Shown: positions 44,891 to 56,459, counted from the stretch's first letter. The stretch is DNA of 64,000 nucleotides from Takakia lepidozioides (GCA_030704615.1 CM060733.1:74500907-74564906), one strand, 5' to 3'. Numbers and translations: made by a program. The notes: generated from the sequence alone by a model not told the origin.

Positions 44891-45865
44891 TCAGCCATAG
44901 CCAAGCTGATAATCCAGGTCAAGCAATTGAGATCCATTGCTTGCCCCAACACCTGACGACGTGATGCCTCAGAAAGAGACGACACCGCCGTGGTACCAGT
45001 GGGAAATACCCATTGCCCGCTCATGCTCGTCAACATTAGGCTCCACTAACTGCTGCAACTGAGCATCCCACAGGAGGCCAGGTCCACTATCCCGGAAAGC
45101 ATGTGATCCTGGGAAGCTGAGCAGTGTAGGTAATGCTGCTCGTGGTTGACCCACCTTATTGACCACTGCCAAAGGTGAACGGTCATTGTGTCTAACACGC
45201 TGAGACTGCCTCCCTGTGTCCAAAATGCTATCCACTGTGAGATGTGCTGGCCGCTGCACCCCATCAAATGCACGCTTGAGCAGTGCGGGTGGCATCAAGT
45301 TAGTCCACCATAGTCGTGGACGATGAGCCCGTGACCCCACTGTAGCTGCATCTAGCAACACTTCTGACCCAAGCCACGACCGGACTTGATGCACACTGGC
45401 CATCACCCTGGCCCAAGAATCGCCCATCAGTGGCACATTCTCCAAGATGTATACTGGAGATACAGCTTGATGAATCTGCAAGTGGCGCAAAACCCGCACC
45501 ATCTCCCAAAACAGACCCGACCTCGAGTCTCGCAATCCATTGCCATGCCTGGCTGATGAATGCCCTTGGCAGGGCCAACCTGCCACTACCAGATCAATGG
45601 AGCCAACCTGCTCCAAATCCTGCGCCCCCAGCAACGAAATGTTTGCTGACAAGGCTTGTTGGTATCCACGAACTGCAGACACTGGCAACAAATCAGGGTA
45701 CTGCTGTACCAACTGAGCAACATGGCGCAGTGAGACGCGTCGTGCAATCTCATCCTTCTCCACATACAGGTAACGTCGAACTCGTACACCTGCCTACAGC
45801 ACTGCAGCCAATCCAGTGCTGATCCCGCCAAACAAGTTCAGAAGGCATATGCCTTCATCCGGGCA
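44891..45865 (-). pseudogene. Cytosine-5 DNA methyltransferase inside the retroelement pol
   Basis: Motif I LNLFGGISTG lies near 45,820. Motif IV is DLVVAGWPCQGHSSARHG (catalytic PCQ) near 45,580. Motif VI is YILENVP near 45,440. Motif VIII is RAHRPRLWWTN near 45,320. Motifs IX-X are TGTTAV and SEASRRQVLGQAMD near 44,990. Two lesions: TAG at 45,794-45,796, where the family has a Gln (VLQAG), and a one-base frameshift near 45,010 before motif IX. It transfers methyl groups to C5 of cytosine in DNA. Ty3-type retroelements with acquired DNMTs are known from Klebsormidium and Symbiodinium, so this is a further case of that class. It lies in one frame with the protease upstream, as part of a polyprotein. 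Confidence 0.9.
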
Positions 45866-45868
45866 CTA

Positions 45869-46183
45869 CCACACAAGAGGTGTGGTGTCCAATGGTGACA
45901 ACTGAGGTGGTCCTGGTGCAATCACCACACTCTCCTCTTCCCCTGACGGTACAAAGGCCTCTACCCAGGCTTGTTGCACCCGTTCATCAGCAGCCTGCTG
46001 CAAATCTTTGCCCGTACCCCACAATGGAGTGTGAGCAACCATGGCAGGCAACTCCGCCGTACCATGCATGTCATCTTGCTCTGCGGGAGGTGGCACATCC
46101 TCTGCATGGGCATTGCCATCCAGCAACTCTCCAGGCCAACTAACTGCAGCTGTAAAGGCGGCTAGTGTTGGCATCCTGCCCCG
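45869..46183 (-). pseudogene. Polyprotein linker between protease and methyltransferase
   Basis: About 100 codons, alanine- and proline-rich with acidic patches, in the same frame as protease and DNMT. Bounded by in-frame TAGs at 46,184-46,186 and 45,866-45,868. No domain is recognised. Confidence 0.5.
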
Positions 46184-46186
46184 CTA

Positions 46187-46740
46187 GGCAGCCGCAATAC
46201 CTCCAATGAATGTCACAGGGAGCTGTACACGACGACCCTCCCCTAACTACCATCCAGGCCTATAGGAAGCTGACTCCTCCCAAAAATCCAGGGTGAAGCC
46301 CATGGGGTACAACACTGCCCCACCAACCAGGACATCGTATGAGACGGCGTCTGTCACAATGGCCTTGGTTCGCATCGCTGAACCATCTGTAGGGTGATCC
46401 GACTGTAGTCCAATGGCCAACTCATGCCGTGTCATGCCCCGAGCTTGCTCTGATCCTCCCAGAGATGTCTGTATCTGGAAAAGACAAGGCTCCATATCCG
46501 CCTCCATGAGGCCCAAACCTGCACTAGCAGCTCTGCCCAACATCAGTGGCTGAGCTCCCGAGTCCAACAAGACCCGCAGTGGCCGGTACTTCTTGCCTGC
46601 CGGTCCACTCAAAGTGAAAATGCCATCCTAGTTGTCTAACAAGACAACTGCAGGTGTCACCATGGCGCGCTCAAAGGCTGGCCTAGCTGGCAGCTCCGTC
46701 AACCTGGCAGCTGCATCTTGCCATGGCGCAGCCGTGGCAG
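46187..46740 (-). pseudogene. Retropepsin-like protease of the Ty3 element
   Basis: Contains the aspartyl active site LLDSGAQ, then LMLGRAASAGLGL, and a second-half VSYDVLVGG followed by YPMGFTLDFW. It is preceded by ERAMVTPAVVLLDN and an in-frame TAG at 46,628-46,630. TAG at 46,247-46,249 ends the open part. Upstream it stops at 46,741, where a plus-strand chromovirus begins. Confidence 0.8.
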
Positions 46741-47540
46741 TCTTGACCCTCAACGGCCAAACGGAAAGAGTGAATTCCGTAGTGAAGCAGATCTTGCGGA
46801 ATTACGTGTCGGCAGACCAATCAGACTGGGTGGAACACTTAGACATGGTAGAGTTCTGTTTTAATAACACAAAACACTCCGCAACAGGAGTTTCCCCTTT
46901 CGTATTGGTCTATGGAAAAGCACCTTTGGTGCCGACAAGTTGGGCCGCCCAGGACGTTGAGGAACCGGCAGTAGCGGCGGTACTAGAAGAACGCGAGCGT
47001 TTGTTGAAGCTCGCAAAGTACAACATTGCCAAAGCGAGGAAACGGTATGAAAGGCAGGCGAATCGGAAGCGGAGGGAAGTGAAGTTTGAGGCAGGCACAG
47101 AGGTCTGGTTGAACATCAAGAATTTCCGACTACCTCCGGAAGTGAGTCCAAAACTCGTACCTCCGTATGCGGGACCCTTTCGCATCCGGAAGGTTATGAA
47201 TGAGGATGTGTATGAATTGGAGCTGCCGGCAAACAGCAAGGTGCATCCAGTATTTCATGTCTCACTTTTGAAGCCTTACTTCAAAGATGAAGCGCGTCCG
47301 AATCGGCATCAAGTGTTGCGTCCGCCACCTGTGCTGTTGGATCATGAAAATGAACCTGAGTACGAGGTGGAGGCAGTACTTAAGTCAAGGAGGTTCAAGA
47401 ACCGAGAAACGGAGTATCTCGTCAAATGGAAGGGCTATCATCATGTGGAGGCATCTTGGGTGCGTGCCTCAGAAATGGGAAACGCATCCGAGGCGGTTGC
47501 AGTTTTTGAAGGGCGACCTCAAAAGCGGAAGAAGCGTTGA
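46741..47540 (+). pseudogene. Chromovirus integrase C-terminal half with chromodomain
   Basis: Begins inside the integrase core at NGQTERVNSVVKQ, continues through FCFNNTKHSATGVSPF to the GPFRI and HPVFHVSLLKPY region, and ends with a chromodomain (YEVEAVLKSRRF, then EYLVKWKGYHHVEASW). The stop is TGA at 47,538. The frame is intact from the junction to the stop. The N-terminal integrase, RNase H, RT, protease and gag are missing. Chromodomains of such integrases guide insertion toward marked chromatin. The join at about 46,741 with the minus-strand protease is abrupt. Confidence 0.9.
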
Positions 47541-47560
47541 TGGGGACATCAACCTTGGAG

Positions 47561-47576
47561 TGTGGGGGGGAGGAAA
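47561..47576 (+). promoter_or_regulatory. Chromovirus polypurine tract
   Basis: G-rich purine run with one T at its start, 20 bp after the integrase stop and just before the probable LTR start TGCATGC. Confidence 0.6.
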
Positions 47577-49105
47577 TGCATGCTTAGCCCGGCTTAGCTA
47601 GCTCAGGAATCCGATTGCAAAAACTTGTATTGTACAAAAATTTGTTATAAAGGAAATGGGTTCCAAATGTTGTGTGTCCTATTTTGTTTGGAATGGTGAT
47701 GCATGGTGTGGTTGGCTAGTGTGTAGAATGCATGCTAGCTTACAAAAGAAGGAGAGGTAAATTGGGTTAATCGTGTGTTTGCGCAGTGCCGAAATCGGGT
47801 GACTCCCATCCGAGGGGCAAGGAAACATGCGCCTTTTTTGGGAGTTCACGTGCTAGTGCGCACCTGGCGCGTGCGCGTACTATAATTGCGCTACCGAGGT
47901 GGTTGCCTTGTAGTGCGGGCTAACGCGGAAGCTATGTGCTTCCGTTCACGTACTATAATCGTGTAGCCTCGGGACGAAGTCGTAGTGTGGCTTCGACGTG
48001 TTCCCGTACCTCATGCCAGCATTCCAAGACGGACCCAATTGTAGTGATTGGGGCGCACGGTTGGTTCAAGGTTATCTTCCTAGTCAAAGGGGGTTCGAGG
48101 TGAACCCTTGCGCAAAGTGATGCCAAAAGCGGCATCAGGAGCGATCTCAAGCAATGTTGTTGCAGTAAGGCGATTTGATCCTCGGGGAGGATCGTTCCTT
48201 GACCTTGAAGAAGGCCAAGAAGAGTGCACTGGGAGGAGCTTGAGAGGCTCCACCCCTGGCCGGGACTTGGAAGAAGTCTGCCGAACTAGCTAGTGGAGAG
48301 TAGAGTCAAGTGTGGGGTTTGGTTCTTTGCCATGGGATGCCAAGGTACGGAAACAAACTCCTTGATGTGGGACGCCACAACTTGGATGTTCGTTTCTACA
48401 AAATGGACAAGTCGATGAGGACATCGACTCCCTGTTGGTAGGGGTGTGTGTGGCGGCCCTTTGCCTTGAGGGCAGGGGGTCGGGACACATGAGGGGCTGC
48501 CCCTGTGGTGGGGGCAGCGGCAGCGATAGGTATGGGGGGCTGAAGCACCCTTGAGTGCCCAAGGCACTCAAGGAGGCGGAGGCGCTCACTAGGCGGAGCC
48601 CCGCACACCGGGTTGCGGTGGGGGTGGCATAGGACTCACCATGGGGGCAGAGACCTTGTGGTGGGAGTCGTGGGGAGTCTTGGGACTCATCACGGTCCAT
48701 AGGGGCCGTGGTGAGTGGGCCAAGACTCACCGCGACTCATCACCGGGAGTCGAGGGTTTTCGTGGTGGTTCGCCATAAAATGGCATGACTGGTTGTGAAA
48801 CCCCCGCGGATAGCTACAGAAGTATATATAGGGAGTAGTAACCCCGAGAACGGTGCAAGCCCGTTGGTGACCAAAAATTAGTGAGGAAGCGAGCGAGCTG
48901 GAAAACGACCAAAGAGTGGGGAGCTGTTCCGGACTGCCAACTACCAAAGGGAATTCCCGCTGGTTCCAAATCGGTGGAGGGTTCTTTGGGAGTTCAAAGG
49001 GGGACCGTTATGCCCCGGTGAGCAGCCGAAGCTCCAAGTTGGTCCGGCGGCCAAGTTGGGAGTTAGGCGCGCGCATCAAGCTAGCAACTATGACCTGAAG
49101 GGGAG
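47577..49105 (+). repeat. Chromovirus 3' LTR (about 1.5 kb)
   Basis: From TGCATGC after the polypurine tract to the point near 49,080-49,105 where gag of the minus-strand element resumes. It has a strong TATA-like box at 48,823. No second LTR is in the window, so the exact end is uncertain. Reading frames inside are not convincing. Confidence 0.55.
48823..48830 (+). promoter_or_regulatory. TATA box of the chromovirus LTR
   Basis: TATATATA followed by GGGAGTAG, about 260 bp from the LTR end, a usual place for the U3/R border. Confidence 0.5.
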
Positions 49106-49107
49106 CT

Positions 49108-49388
49108 TACCGAAGTGAGGTGCGCGACACACACCAACTGTCGAACTCCTGGATAAAGTCATCCAGCTCAATTGTGCCCACAGCTCCAGAGTACCTACGA
49201 GGCCCCTTGGTAGCTCCATACATCTCCTCCATGTCGTCCCACAACAATGGCGAATGAAACTGCACACCTGTTGATGAAGCCTCCGAGTCTGTGTCTGACT
49301 CTGCACTAGTTGAGGGTGGAGGTGAAGGTGGTCTGAAACGAATACCTCATCTGGTGAACCCACTCTCACTGCTACTGCGTGTAGCCAT
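49108..49388 (-). pseudogene. gag N-terminus of the DNMT-bearing Ty3 element
   Basis: ATG at 49,388, then a serine/proline-rich region with an in-frame TGA at 49,347-49,349. After that comes SPLLWDDMEEMYG and TIELDDFIQEFDSWC, a typical start of a Ty3 gag domain. It is cut at about 49,107 by the chromovirus LTR. The leader upstream holds a PBS-like TAGTACTAGAGCC. The rest of gag, with any zinc knuckle, is absent. Confidence 0.6.
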
Positions 49389-49470
49389 ATTCCCCTCAGA
49401 ACCCCTGGGTAACTCCGTGATGACACTCACAATGTGCACCTCCCCCACGTGATACTATAAGGCTCTAGTA

Positions 49471-49968
49471 CTAATTCTAATAGTGACACGGGTAGGCACC
49501 TGTTGCAGTTTAAGGGTCATATCCCAGTGGCTCAGGGCACCTGCACCTGCATCCACCGCAAGAACTCCTATGGTTGGCTGGTCATCAACCCAGTCTCACC
49601 ATAGAAGAAACACTGGTGGTCTTGCTGGTCATCACTCCAGCCTCACCACCGACAGCATACTCTAGGATTGACCGGTGATCAAATCCGGCCTAATCCCTAT
49701 GAAAGCAAGCGCCCACACAAAACCAACATGGCGCACAGTCAAGCATGCAGGTGTTGGGGGGGATCCAAACACAAGAAATCAAAACATCAACACCCCCACA
49801 CCAAAATCCATCTGCAATGTTGATCCTGTAGAATATCCCAGCCCAAAATCCCAGACTGACTGGCCTCCACCAAGAGAGGCTTTGGCAACTACAAGTACAA
49901 AGTAATGAAAATAGTAAAGAGATGGAGGGGAAGAATAGAAGCCCGACCAAGCAAGATCTAATCCTGAT
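49471..49968 (-). other. Probable 5' LTR/leader of the Ty3 element; no gene
   Basis: Lies immediately upstream (minus strand) of the gag leader. I see no coding frame I would trust and cannot define LTR ends, since the partner LTR is missing. Confidence 0.3.
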
Positions 49969-50717
49969 CTATGCTATCAACTGCCAGACTTCTCTCAAAG
50001 TGCCTCGCTCTGCATGATGGTAAGGTGTAGGCGGTATATCTATGTCCAGAAACCTGCCACTAACCTTGTCCCAAGCTACAGTAGCTCGCTCTAACCAACC
50101 CTCCTCCTCTTTCCGCGAGGTAGAGACAAAGCAGTACTCCCCTATCTCCCGCTCACTGAACACTAAAAAAATAAAGGTAGGGTGTGACAGTCTCTCAACT
50201 CGAAAGCTTTGAGACGGTTGCGGGTGTCCTCATTGCGAATGACTGCATCTCCTTCAAGCAAAACAAACTTGTCATTGCCAATGAACCCCCGCTCGTGGTT
50301 GCCTTGTGCAGAGCGTGTCCGGCTGCAACCATGTCTGATTGCACAAACTTGTGTAGCTCCTGCTCCTCTGCTCCAGTACACCACGGCCTTGTGGCTGAAC
50401 ACCTTGGTCCCCGGGGCTATCTTTGGCTGTGTTCCAAGCCTAGCTTTCACCCAGTTTGGTATTTCACCTACAGCTGCAGAACTGCTGGCTCCAACAGAGT
50501 TCTGACTGTCAAAAGCAATATTGAGGCCCTCAACGCCAACTACAGCAGTTTGTTGTCTACTGCTAATGCCTGACTCCCAGTATGCAATCAACTCGTCCAA
50601 CTGTTCTCCACTCAAATCAGTATGAGTTCCTTGGGAAACATAAATCTTGTCCCCTTGTGTGCACAGGCTAAGAGAAGAGACTTGCCCTTCAATGACGTCC
50701 TCATTTCCCCCAGCCAT
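49969..50717 (-). pseudogene. Unrecognised retroelement-associated ORF
   Basis: Opens with MAGGNEDVIEGQ and runs 184 codons, containing LSGEQLDELIAYWESG and NWVKARLGTQPKIAPGTKVF, to a stop at 50,163. An overlapping frame (50,163-49,969) continues with EREIGEYCFVSTSRKEEEGWLERATVAW, so the two were probably one protein broken by a frameshift near 50,165. No known domain is seen. A gag-like or accessory protein of a neighbouring element is possible, and a captured host exon cannot be excluded. Confidence 0.35.
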
Positions 50718-53104
50718 ACAAGGAGTACATCCCCAGATTTATCTCTCATGTAGACCAGAACAGGTTCTAGAAACAGAATTGTGGATCTTTCATGGCACAC
50801 TCACACTCTAAAAATTCCATAGATTTTTAGCAGAGTCTTAAAAACTAAAACCAAGATAAGTAGATTTCCCCTTTCTGCAGCCGTCCCCTCAAAAACTGAG
50901 TCAAACAGAGTCCATTTGACAAAGATATGACCAATTTGGCTCTAAATCATTTACATTAGATCAAAATGGTTTTTTTTTTTTTTTTTTTTTTAAAGGTTTT
51001 CAAATTTAAAATTTTAAAGTTACACCCAAAATATCTGGTAACTGGTTCCCGGTTCCCTAAGTTCTATATGGTTTCCTAGGTTCCCTGGCCACGTGCCTGC
51101 TGTTCCCCTCCATTTCATTTGAGTTCAACAGCTCACCGTGCTTTGGAATCCCAACCGTCTTCTACCACAAACCGTGGTGACGATGGAGGTCGTGGAGCTC
51201 ATTTCCCCTTAGCAACACTTCACCTTGGCACCCTCACAAGTTTCATTGAAGTAAAGCTGGCAAGCAAGTTCCTGCAAAGCCTGCCCCACACACCAGCTTA
51301 GCAGTGTCCAAATTGAGTGATCCCCAGCTGGAACCTTTCTTCAAGCCCGTCGGCTATGTGGAAACCCAGCTGCAGTGCACGGAAGTACGAGTGCCTCGAA
51401 CACTCTGCAATGTGCCTGGCTTTGTGGCAGATCTGCCCTCTGATCCTTGCTTACTGGCAAGGGCTCTCAAAACCCAAAAGAACTGTTGTCCACTGGCTTC
51501 GAGTCCGAGAGCTAGCTGATCAATCTGTGTGGCAGTGAGTAGTGCTACGGTTCCAAAGGCAATATAGAGAACCGATGACGGAGGATGGCTATTTAACCAT
51601 TCTAAGCACCTTGCCAGCTACAAGGGAAAAAACCCCGAATTTCCTCCTTCCCTGCCTTGCTTAGAAAGAGCAACCTAAGCTGCTGACAGTAAGAGCCTCT
51701 TTCCGAGGAAAAACCAAGACTCTTACGTCATTCAACCACTAGGGGTACAATCCAGTTCACAATAACAGAGTCAGTAAATATCCTTCCTACAGACTCTTTC
51801 ACGTTCTACATAAAGCATATTGCCAAAGCTGCAGTCGCACCATTGTGAAGGATCTTTAAAGAACTCCAGTCAGCGCTGTTCCATGCTCCAATGCTGACCT
51901 ACATGCCAGACATTCAAAAGGGCGATTCTTCCCATTATAGGCCCCTTCTTCGACCAGATTACTAGGTGTTGGTCAAGCCAAAAGACAGTTCACGGTGCAT
52001 AGAATACCTGCATACAGAAACAGCGAAGTGTTATGACCTAATCTTGTTGGGATCCCTGAAGGCTTCGTAGGAGGCGTAGCTACCACTTGGAAGGGACTCC
52101 GTACTTGGGCCTTGACAAGTAGGATCCCGCTTTCAGCTCCATAACCCAGTCCTTAATTTGGTCAGCAAGCAAGTAGTCAACAAGCAAGCATCACGCATCA
52201 GTGAAAACCATAATCTGCTACTCCATATGAGTACATCTCTCAATCCCTCTCTACAGTCCCCCAACATTACCAATCACATTCTGCTCTTCCGCTGCCTCCG
52301 CAGCACCACAAGATGTGAAAGGCTTGTTCTGCACCCTCGGTTCTTGATCCAAAAAGACTGATGAGCAAAGTGTTTCCATAAAAACAGCGGAACAAAGGAT
52401 GGGAGAGATGGTGCATCCCTGCGCCCCGCCATCCAGCGCGCTCTGCTTCTCGTTTGACCTTCACTACTCGCACACCATACACGAGTGCGCAACGCCGAGA
52501 CTTGTCGATAGCACGTCCGGAGACTCCGCACAGGGACAAGCAGCAACACAGGTGCAGGCAGACACTTCAGTGGTCACTGCAAGACTCCATCACCAAGAAC
52601 TTGGGGCCATGGCCAATTTTTACACTCATGCCAACCTGGTTCTTGACAAGCTACCGCTCCCGCCAAGTAAAATCATCAGCTCTACAGGTCACGGTGAATC
52701 CAGCAATATGTCTGCAAGCCAGAATGGGCTACAAGCCAATGGCCCTTCTTGAGCTGCAACACAACGGACCACACAAGTTGGGCACGACTGGCCTACTGGG
52801 TGCTCAGCCTGCCCCAGCGCTCAGGCAGCAAGGCTGCCAGGGCCCCCGCGCGCACCCGCCACCACAAACAGGGATAACTACACCCTGATCACCACCAACG
52901 CCCATGTGTAAACAACAAGCGCATACCCATGGCAACAGCAGGGCCAGATGGACTCCTGCCCCAAGATATATAATAGTGCTAAGACGGTTCAGGCGTCAAA
53001 CTAAACTTGACACCTGATTTAACACTTGACCTAAATCCAAGTGTTAAATACAAATAACTAGCTTTATTCTAGTTAGTTTCACACTGTGCTTATTTAACTT
53101 GACA
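50718..53104. other. Non-coding stretch, probably LTR or other repeat remnants
   Basis: No supported gene. It has a 22-23 base T tract at about 50,969, AT-rich flanks, and several short unconvincing frames. Near 52,985-53,104 there are repeated AACTTGACAC and GTGTTAAAT motifs next to the cut end of the protease at 53,105, perhaps an LTR edge. A TATA-like run is present at about 52,968. Confidence 0.4.
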
Positions 53105-55482
53105 CTTCCATGACATCATCCATTTTCAATACAGTCACGGTGATCTTAAAGATCATCTTCTAAATCTGTATCTTAACTCCTCTTATCAAGCCTAATGGCT
53201 GTACACTCCTTTGATCTTCTATTGTTACTGTGAATGGGGCTGGTTTCATGTTACTTAGACCAAGCTTCTGCCTTAATTGGTCTGTCATAATAGTTCACTC
53301 CTGAGCCTCCATCTATCAGTACATCAGTCAAGTCTGTGCTTCCAATTCTCAATTGGATTACTGGCATAGAATCATCAAAGTCCATGATTGTTTCTCGCCC
53401 TTCAGGCTTCACATTATAACTTGTCACCTTGCTGTTCAGGTCTGTGTTCTCTGTCACATGAGCAATCTGATTGATTGCTTGATACAGCCTGTGCCTACAA
53501 TGAGGTGCCACAACCAATAGTTGTCCAATAGTAATCTCAACTTTGGACTGGCATATTAGTCCAGCCAAAGTCCCTTCATTACCCTGCACTTGAGCAGCTT
53601 CTTGCTTCACTTCATCTTCACCCTCTTCTTCTCTTTCAGAATCAGAGGAATCTGCCATAGGGATATCAGTATTCTTCTGCATTTCCCTGATGGTATCAGC
53701 CACTTCCTTGTGCAGTTCCTTCTCATCTCTCCAAGCCTCATCATCTTCAGGCACATCACTGCCTTCTTCATTAGCATCTTCTTCCTCATCCATGGGAGGT
53801 ATTAGTCTAGCTTTGCTTCTGGTAACTATCATTGTACTTACTTCTGGTACAAAACATGGCCTAACCATGTGAGCTGCCACTACTGGGCCCTCATTCACAG
53901 GAGCTCTCATCTCATTTTGGTGTCTGATCCAGAATGGACAGGCTGCCTTTCGATGTCCTGCCTGGTTACAATAGTAACACAATTCTTCACCATTGGGTCC
54001 TCGCCCTTGGTCTGCTCTGGGATTATTTCTATAATACTGATTCCCTGGCTGGTAATTCCCCCTTGGATTACCCTGATAGTTGCCTCTGGGATTGCCTTGG
54101 TAATTCCCTCTTGGATTACCTCTCCCTGCCATACCATTGTTATATCCACCAGGCCTACCATAGTGGTCCTGATCATTGTTTCTTCTTGGCTGGGGCTACA
54201 CTTGATGCACCCTTACTTGCCTAGGTTCTCTTGCAGCTGTCCTTATGTTGTAATAACAATTCTCAGTAGAATGGTTATCCATTTTACAGATAGTACAATG
54301 TTTCTCCTTCATGTGGCATTCAGCTGTGGTATGGCCTTCATTCTGGCATTTTGCACACCAAACACCCTTCCTCCAATATGTTGCAGCCTCTGTGGCATAC
54401 TTCTTCAAGATCTCCTCCAGTCTTTTCTCATAGTTTTCCCTCTTCAACTTTTCCTTCTTCTTACTCTTCATCTTGAGCTCTTGCTCTTCTTCCTCATCTG
54501 ACTCATCTTTAGAGTCATCATCATCCTTTTTCTCTCTCCTGAGCATTCCCAATTGCTCAATTCTATTCGTTGTTTCAAATGCCTCCTCCACTATATTATG
54601 GGGTAGCATATCCACTTTCTTTTGTAATTCAGGCCTTAGTCCACTCACAAACCAGGTCTTATGTAATCCTGGTGCTGGTACAGCAGCCAGCTTTTTCATC
54701 ATTAACTCCATCTTCTCCATGTATTCTTCAACAGTTTCATGCTTCTTTTGCCTTAACTGTTGTAAACTCCCATACACTTCATCCTCAGTTTTGCTTGTCC
54801 TGAACCTATTTTGGAATGCTGTACTAAGGCCATTCCAGGTTAGGAAATGATTATTAGGGAATCTTGTATACTATTCACTTGCTTGCTTGATAAGTGAACA
54901 AGGAAACAGTCTCATCTTGGCATCATCGCCATTCTCATTGTTCACAATACACATGTTCTCAAATTGGCTGATGTGTACATCAGGATCCCCTTTCCCTGCA
55001 TATATTGGAAAAGGTGGTTTTGCCCGTGTTGGAGGTACCGTCATCTGTGGCCCTACACCCTGCCCATTGACAGGTGTTGGTCCTCTTGTTGGTGCTGGTC
55101 CTAGAGGACCTACTGTTGTAGTGGTGGTTCTCCCACCAGGTGTTGGCCCCTGAGCACTCCCTACTACTGGCCCCACTGTACTCTCAGTACCCCCAGCTCT
55201 AGTTGCACTACTTCCCACACTCCATGTCCCCCCAGAGCCAGATCCAAGCTGCCCGCCTGATCTCCCTAAGCCGACACCTTCGTTCGCCTGTGATCCAAGT
55301 GCTCCACTTGATCCAGGTCCAACAGGTTGGGATGTCCTAGTTGTAGTCTCAACCTCAACTGTTGGGTCTACTTCTTCATACTCTTCATCTTCCAAATTCT
55401 TCTCTTGGTTTTCCTCTTCCTCACTCATATAACTCAACTGGAGTGGTATTGGAGAGTCTGAACACTCTGTTGGCTCTGCCAC
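53105..55482 (-). pseudogene. gag-protease of an L1-LTR Ty3 (Tat/Athila-like) element
   Basis: One frame from 55,482 to 53,251, interrupted by two TAG stops (54,871-54,873 and 54,196-54,198). In order: an acidic N-terminus; a Gly/Thr/Pro-rich linker; a gag core (PPFPIYAGKGDPDVHISQFE, then TWNGLSTAFQNRF and QKKHETVEEYMEKM); a Lys/Glu-rich helix; two CCHC knuckles (CAKCQNEGHTTAEC, CTICKMDNHSTENC); a repeated NPRGNYQG tract; a third knuckle (CYYCNQAGHRKAAC); and a protease with VLIDGGSGVN. A one-base insertion near 53,290 shifts the frame. The protease C-terminus (PLGLIRGVKI) is readable to about 53,105, where the element is cut before RT. It makes capsid-like particles in intact relatives. Confidence 0.8.
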
Positions 55483-55640
55483 ATCCTCCTCTCCTTGTTT
55501 GTCTTGTGATTCAGAAACTGGAGTTCCTGCTTTTGGTGTCCCATGCCAACTCTGATCAAAGATTTATGTCAAATCTTTAATCCAGGGATGTACCTCAGAT
55601 CTCTCCCCTCGTGGTTGATCTTCTTCCTCTATCAAATCCC

Positions 55641-56261
55641 TTATCTTTCTTGTAAAGAATAAGAAGGAGTGGCATCCAACTCTGGTTCTTCCGGTATGGG
55701 TGATGTACTCTCTGATCTTAATGGTGTGAGAGGTCCAGATGATTCCCCTATGTCTATTCCTCTCTCCCAAAGATATGGATAATTAGCTTTCAAATAACTT
55801 TCTCTTTTTGCTGAATATCTATGAAAGTCTAGCTTCTCTTTCATCACTCATGTCCCATGTCTTTCATATTTTTAATGAGGCAATAACCAAAACTCTCTTC
55901 TGTAGTATCTCTCGTATATGCCTGGATTTCTCTCAAGCTTTAATGCACCCTTGGCTATACTAGAAGTCTCCGTTACCATATGACCATATGGCAAGCACGT
56001 CTGGAAAGCTGTTCTTGGTGTAAGTTTGATCCACAGGATATCCTTGGGAATCCAATTCTTTACCAGTACCAATTCTTCATGCATATGAGTGTAAACATTC
56101 ACTTTCCGTTCCTCCCAGCCTTCAAACTCCACTCGTTTAATGGATAGCAACGCTATCACATAAACCAGTGTTGGTAACCAACTTGCTCTCCCTCTACAGG
56201 CCACTTGATAAATCTTTATCACTCCTTTCTCCAGACCCCACTCTGGATCTGCATCATGCAC
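55641..56261 (-). pseudogene. Upstream gag-leader ORF pieces
   Basis: Two open pieces, 56,261-55,872 and 55,847-55,641, lie between the primer site and the gag start at 55,482, with stops or frame changes between. The first has VEFEGWEERKVNVYTHMHEE and WIPKDILWIKLTP. They may be an N-terminal gag extension or a separate leader ORF. The family is not recognised. Confidence 0.4.
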
Positions 56262-56440
56262 TCTCTTAAGAATGTTTTCTTTTCAACCGTCTGGCAATTC
56301 CAAAAACCTCTGAAAGAATTGTTTGGACAACCTTTCTTTCTCAGCTCCACAGGGAATTTGATTCACATCAAATTCTTTAATTCTCCAACCACCATGATCC
56401 CACCAGATGCCTGTCACATCTGGTTGTTCTTGACCCAGTT

Positions 56441-56457
56441 CCCCAGTATGGTCGCCA
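56441..56457 (-). promoter_or_regulatory. Primer-binding site, Asp-tRNA type
   Basis: TGGCGACCATACTGGGG starts three bases after the LTR end. It resembles the TGGCGCCGTTGCCGGGG site used by Tat/Athila elements with tRNA-Asp. Confidence 0.6.
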
Positions 56458-56459
56458 AA

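Larger units (their letters stand above)
43101..49470 (-). mobile_element. Ty3/gypsy retroelement with an inserted C5 DNA methyltransferase (broken, nested)
   Basis: Minus-strand order: gag N-terminus (49,388-49,108), interruption by a chromovirus 3' end (46,741 to about 49,105), protease, linker, cytosine-5 methyltransferase, linker, reverse transcriptase remnant, RNase H, integrase N-terminus, cut at 43,101. A degenerate primer-site-like TAGTACTAGAGCC lies at about 49,460. In-frame stops are seven TAG and three TGA, with no TAA. Confidence 0.8.

Noticed and set aside
52399-52752. Possible gene of 117 codons
   Set aside because: Low-complexity, overlapping alternative frames and no homology that I recognise; lies in a repeat-like tract.
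43725-54873. Nuclear code with UAG read as glutamine, as in some ulvophyte algae
   Set aside because: The 1,148-codon transposase and the chromovirus integrase contain many Gln codons and no in-frame TAG or TAA. C-to-T decay at CAG explains the stops better.
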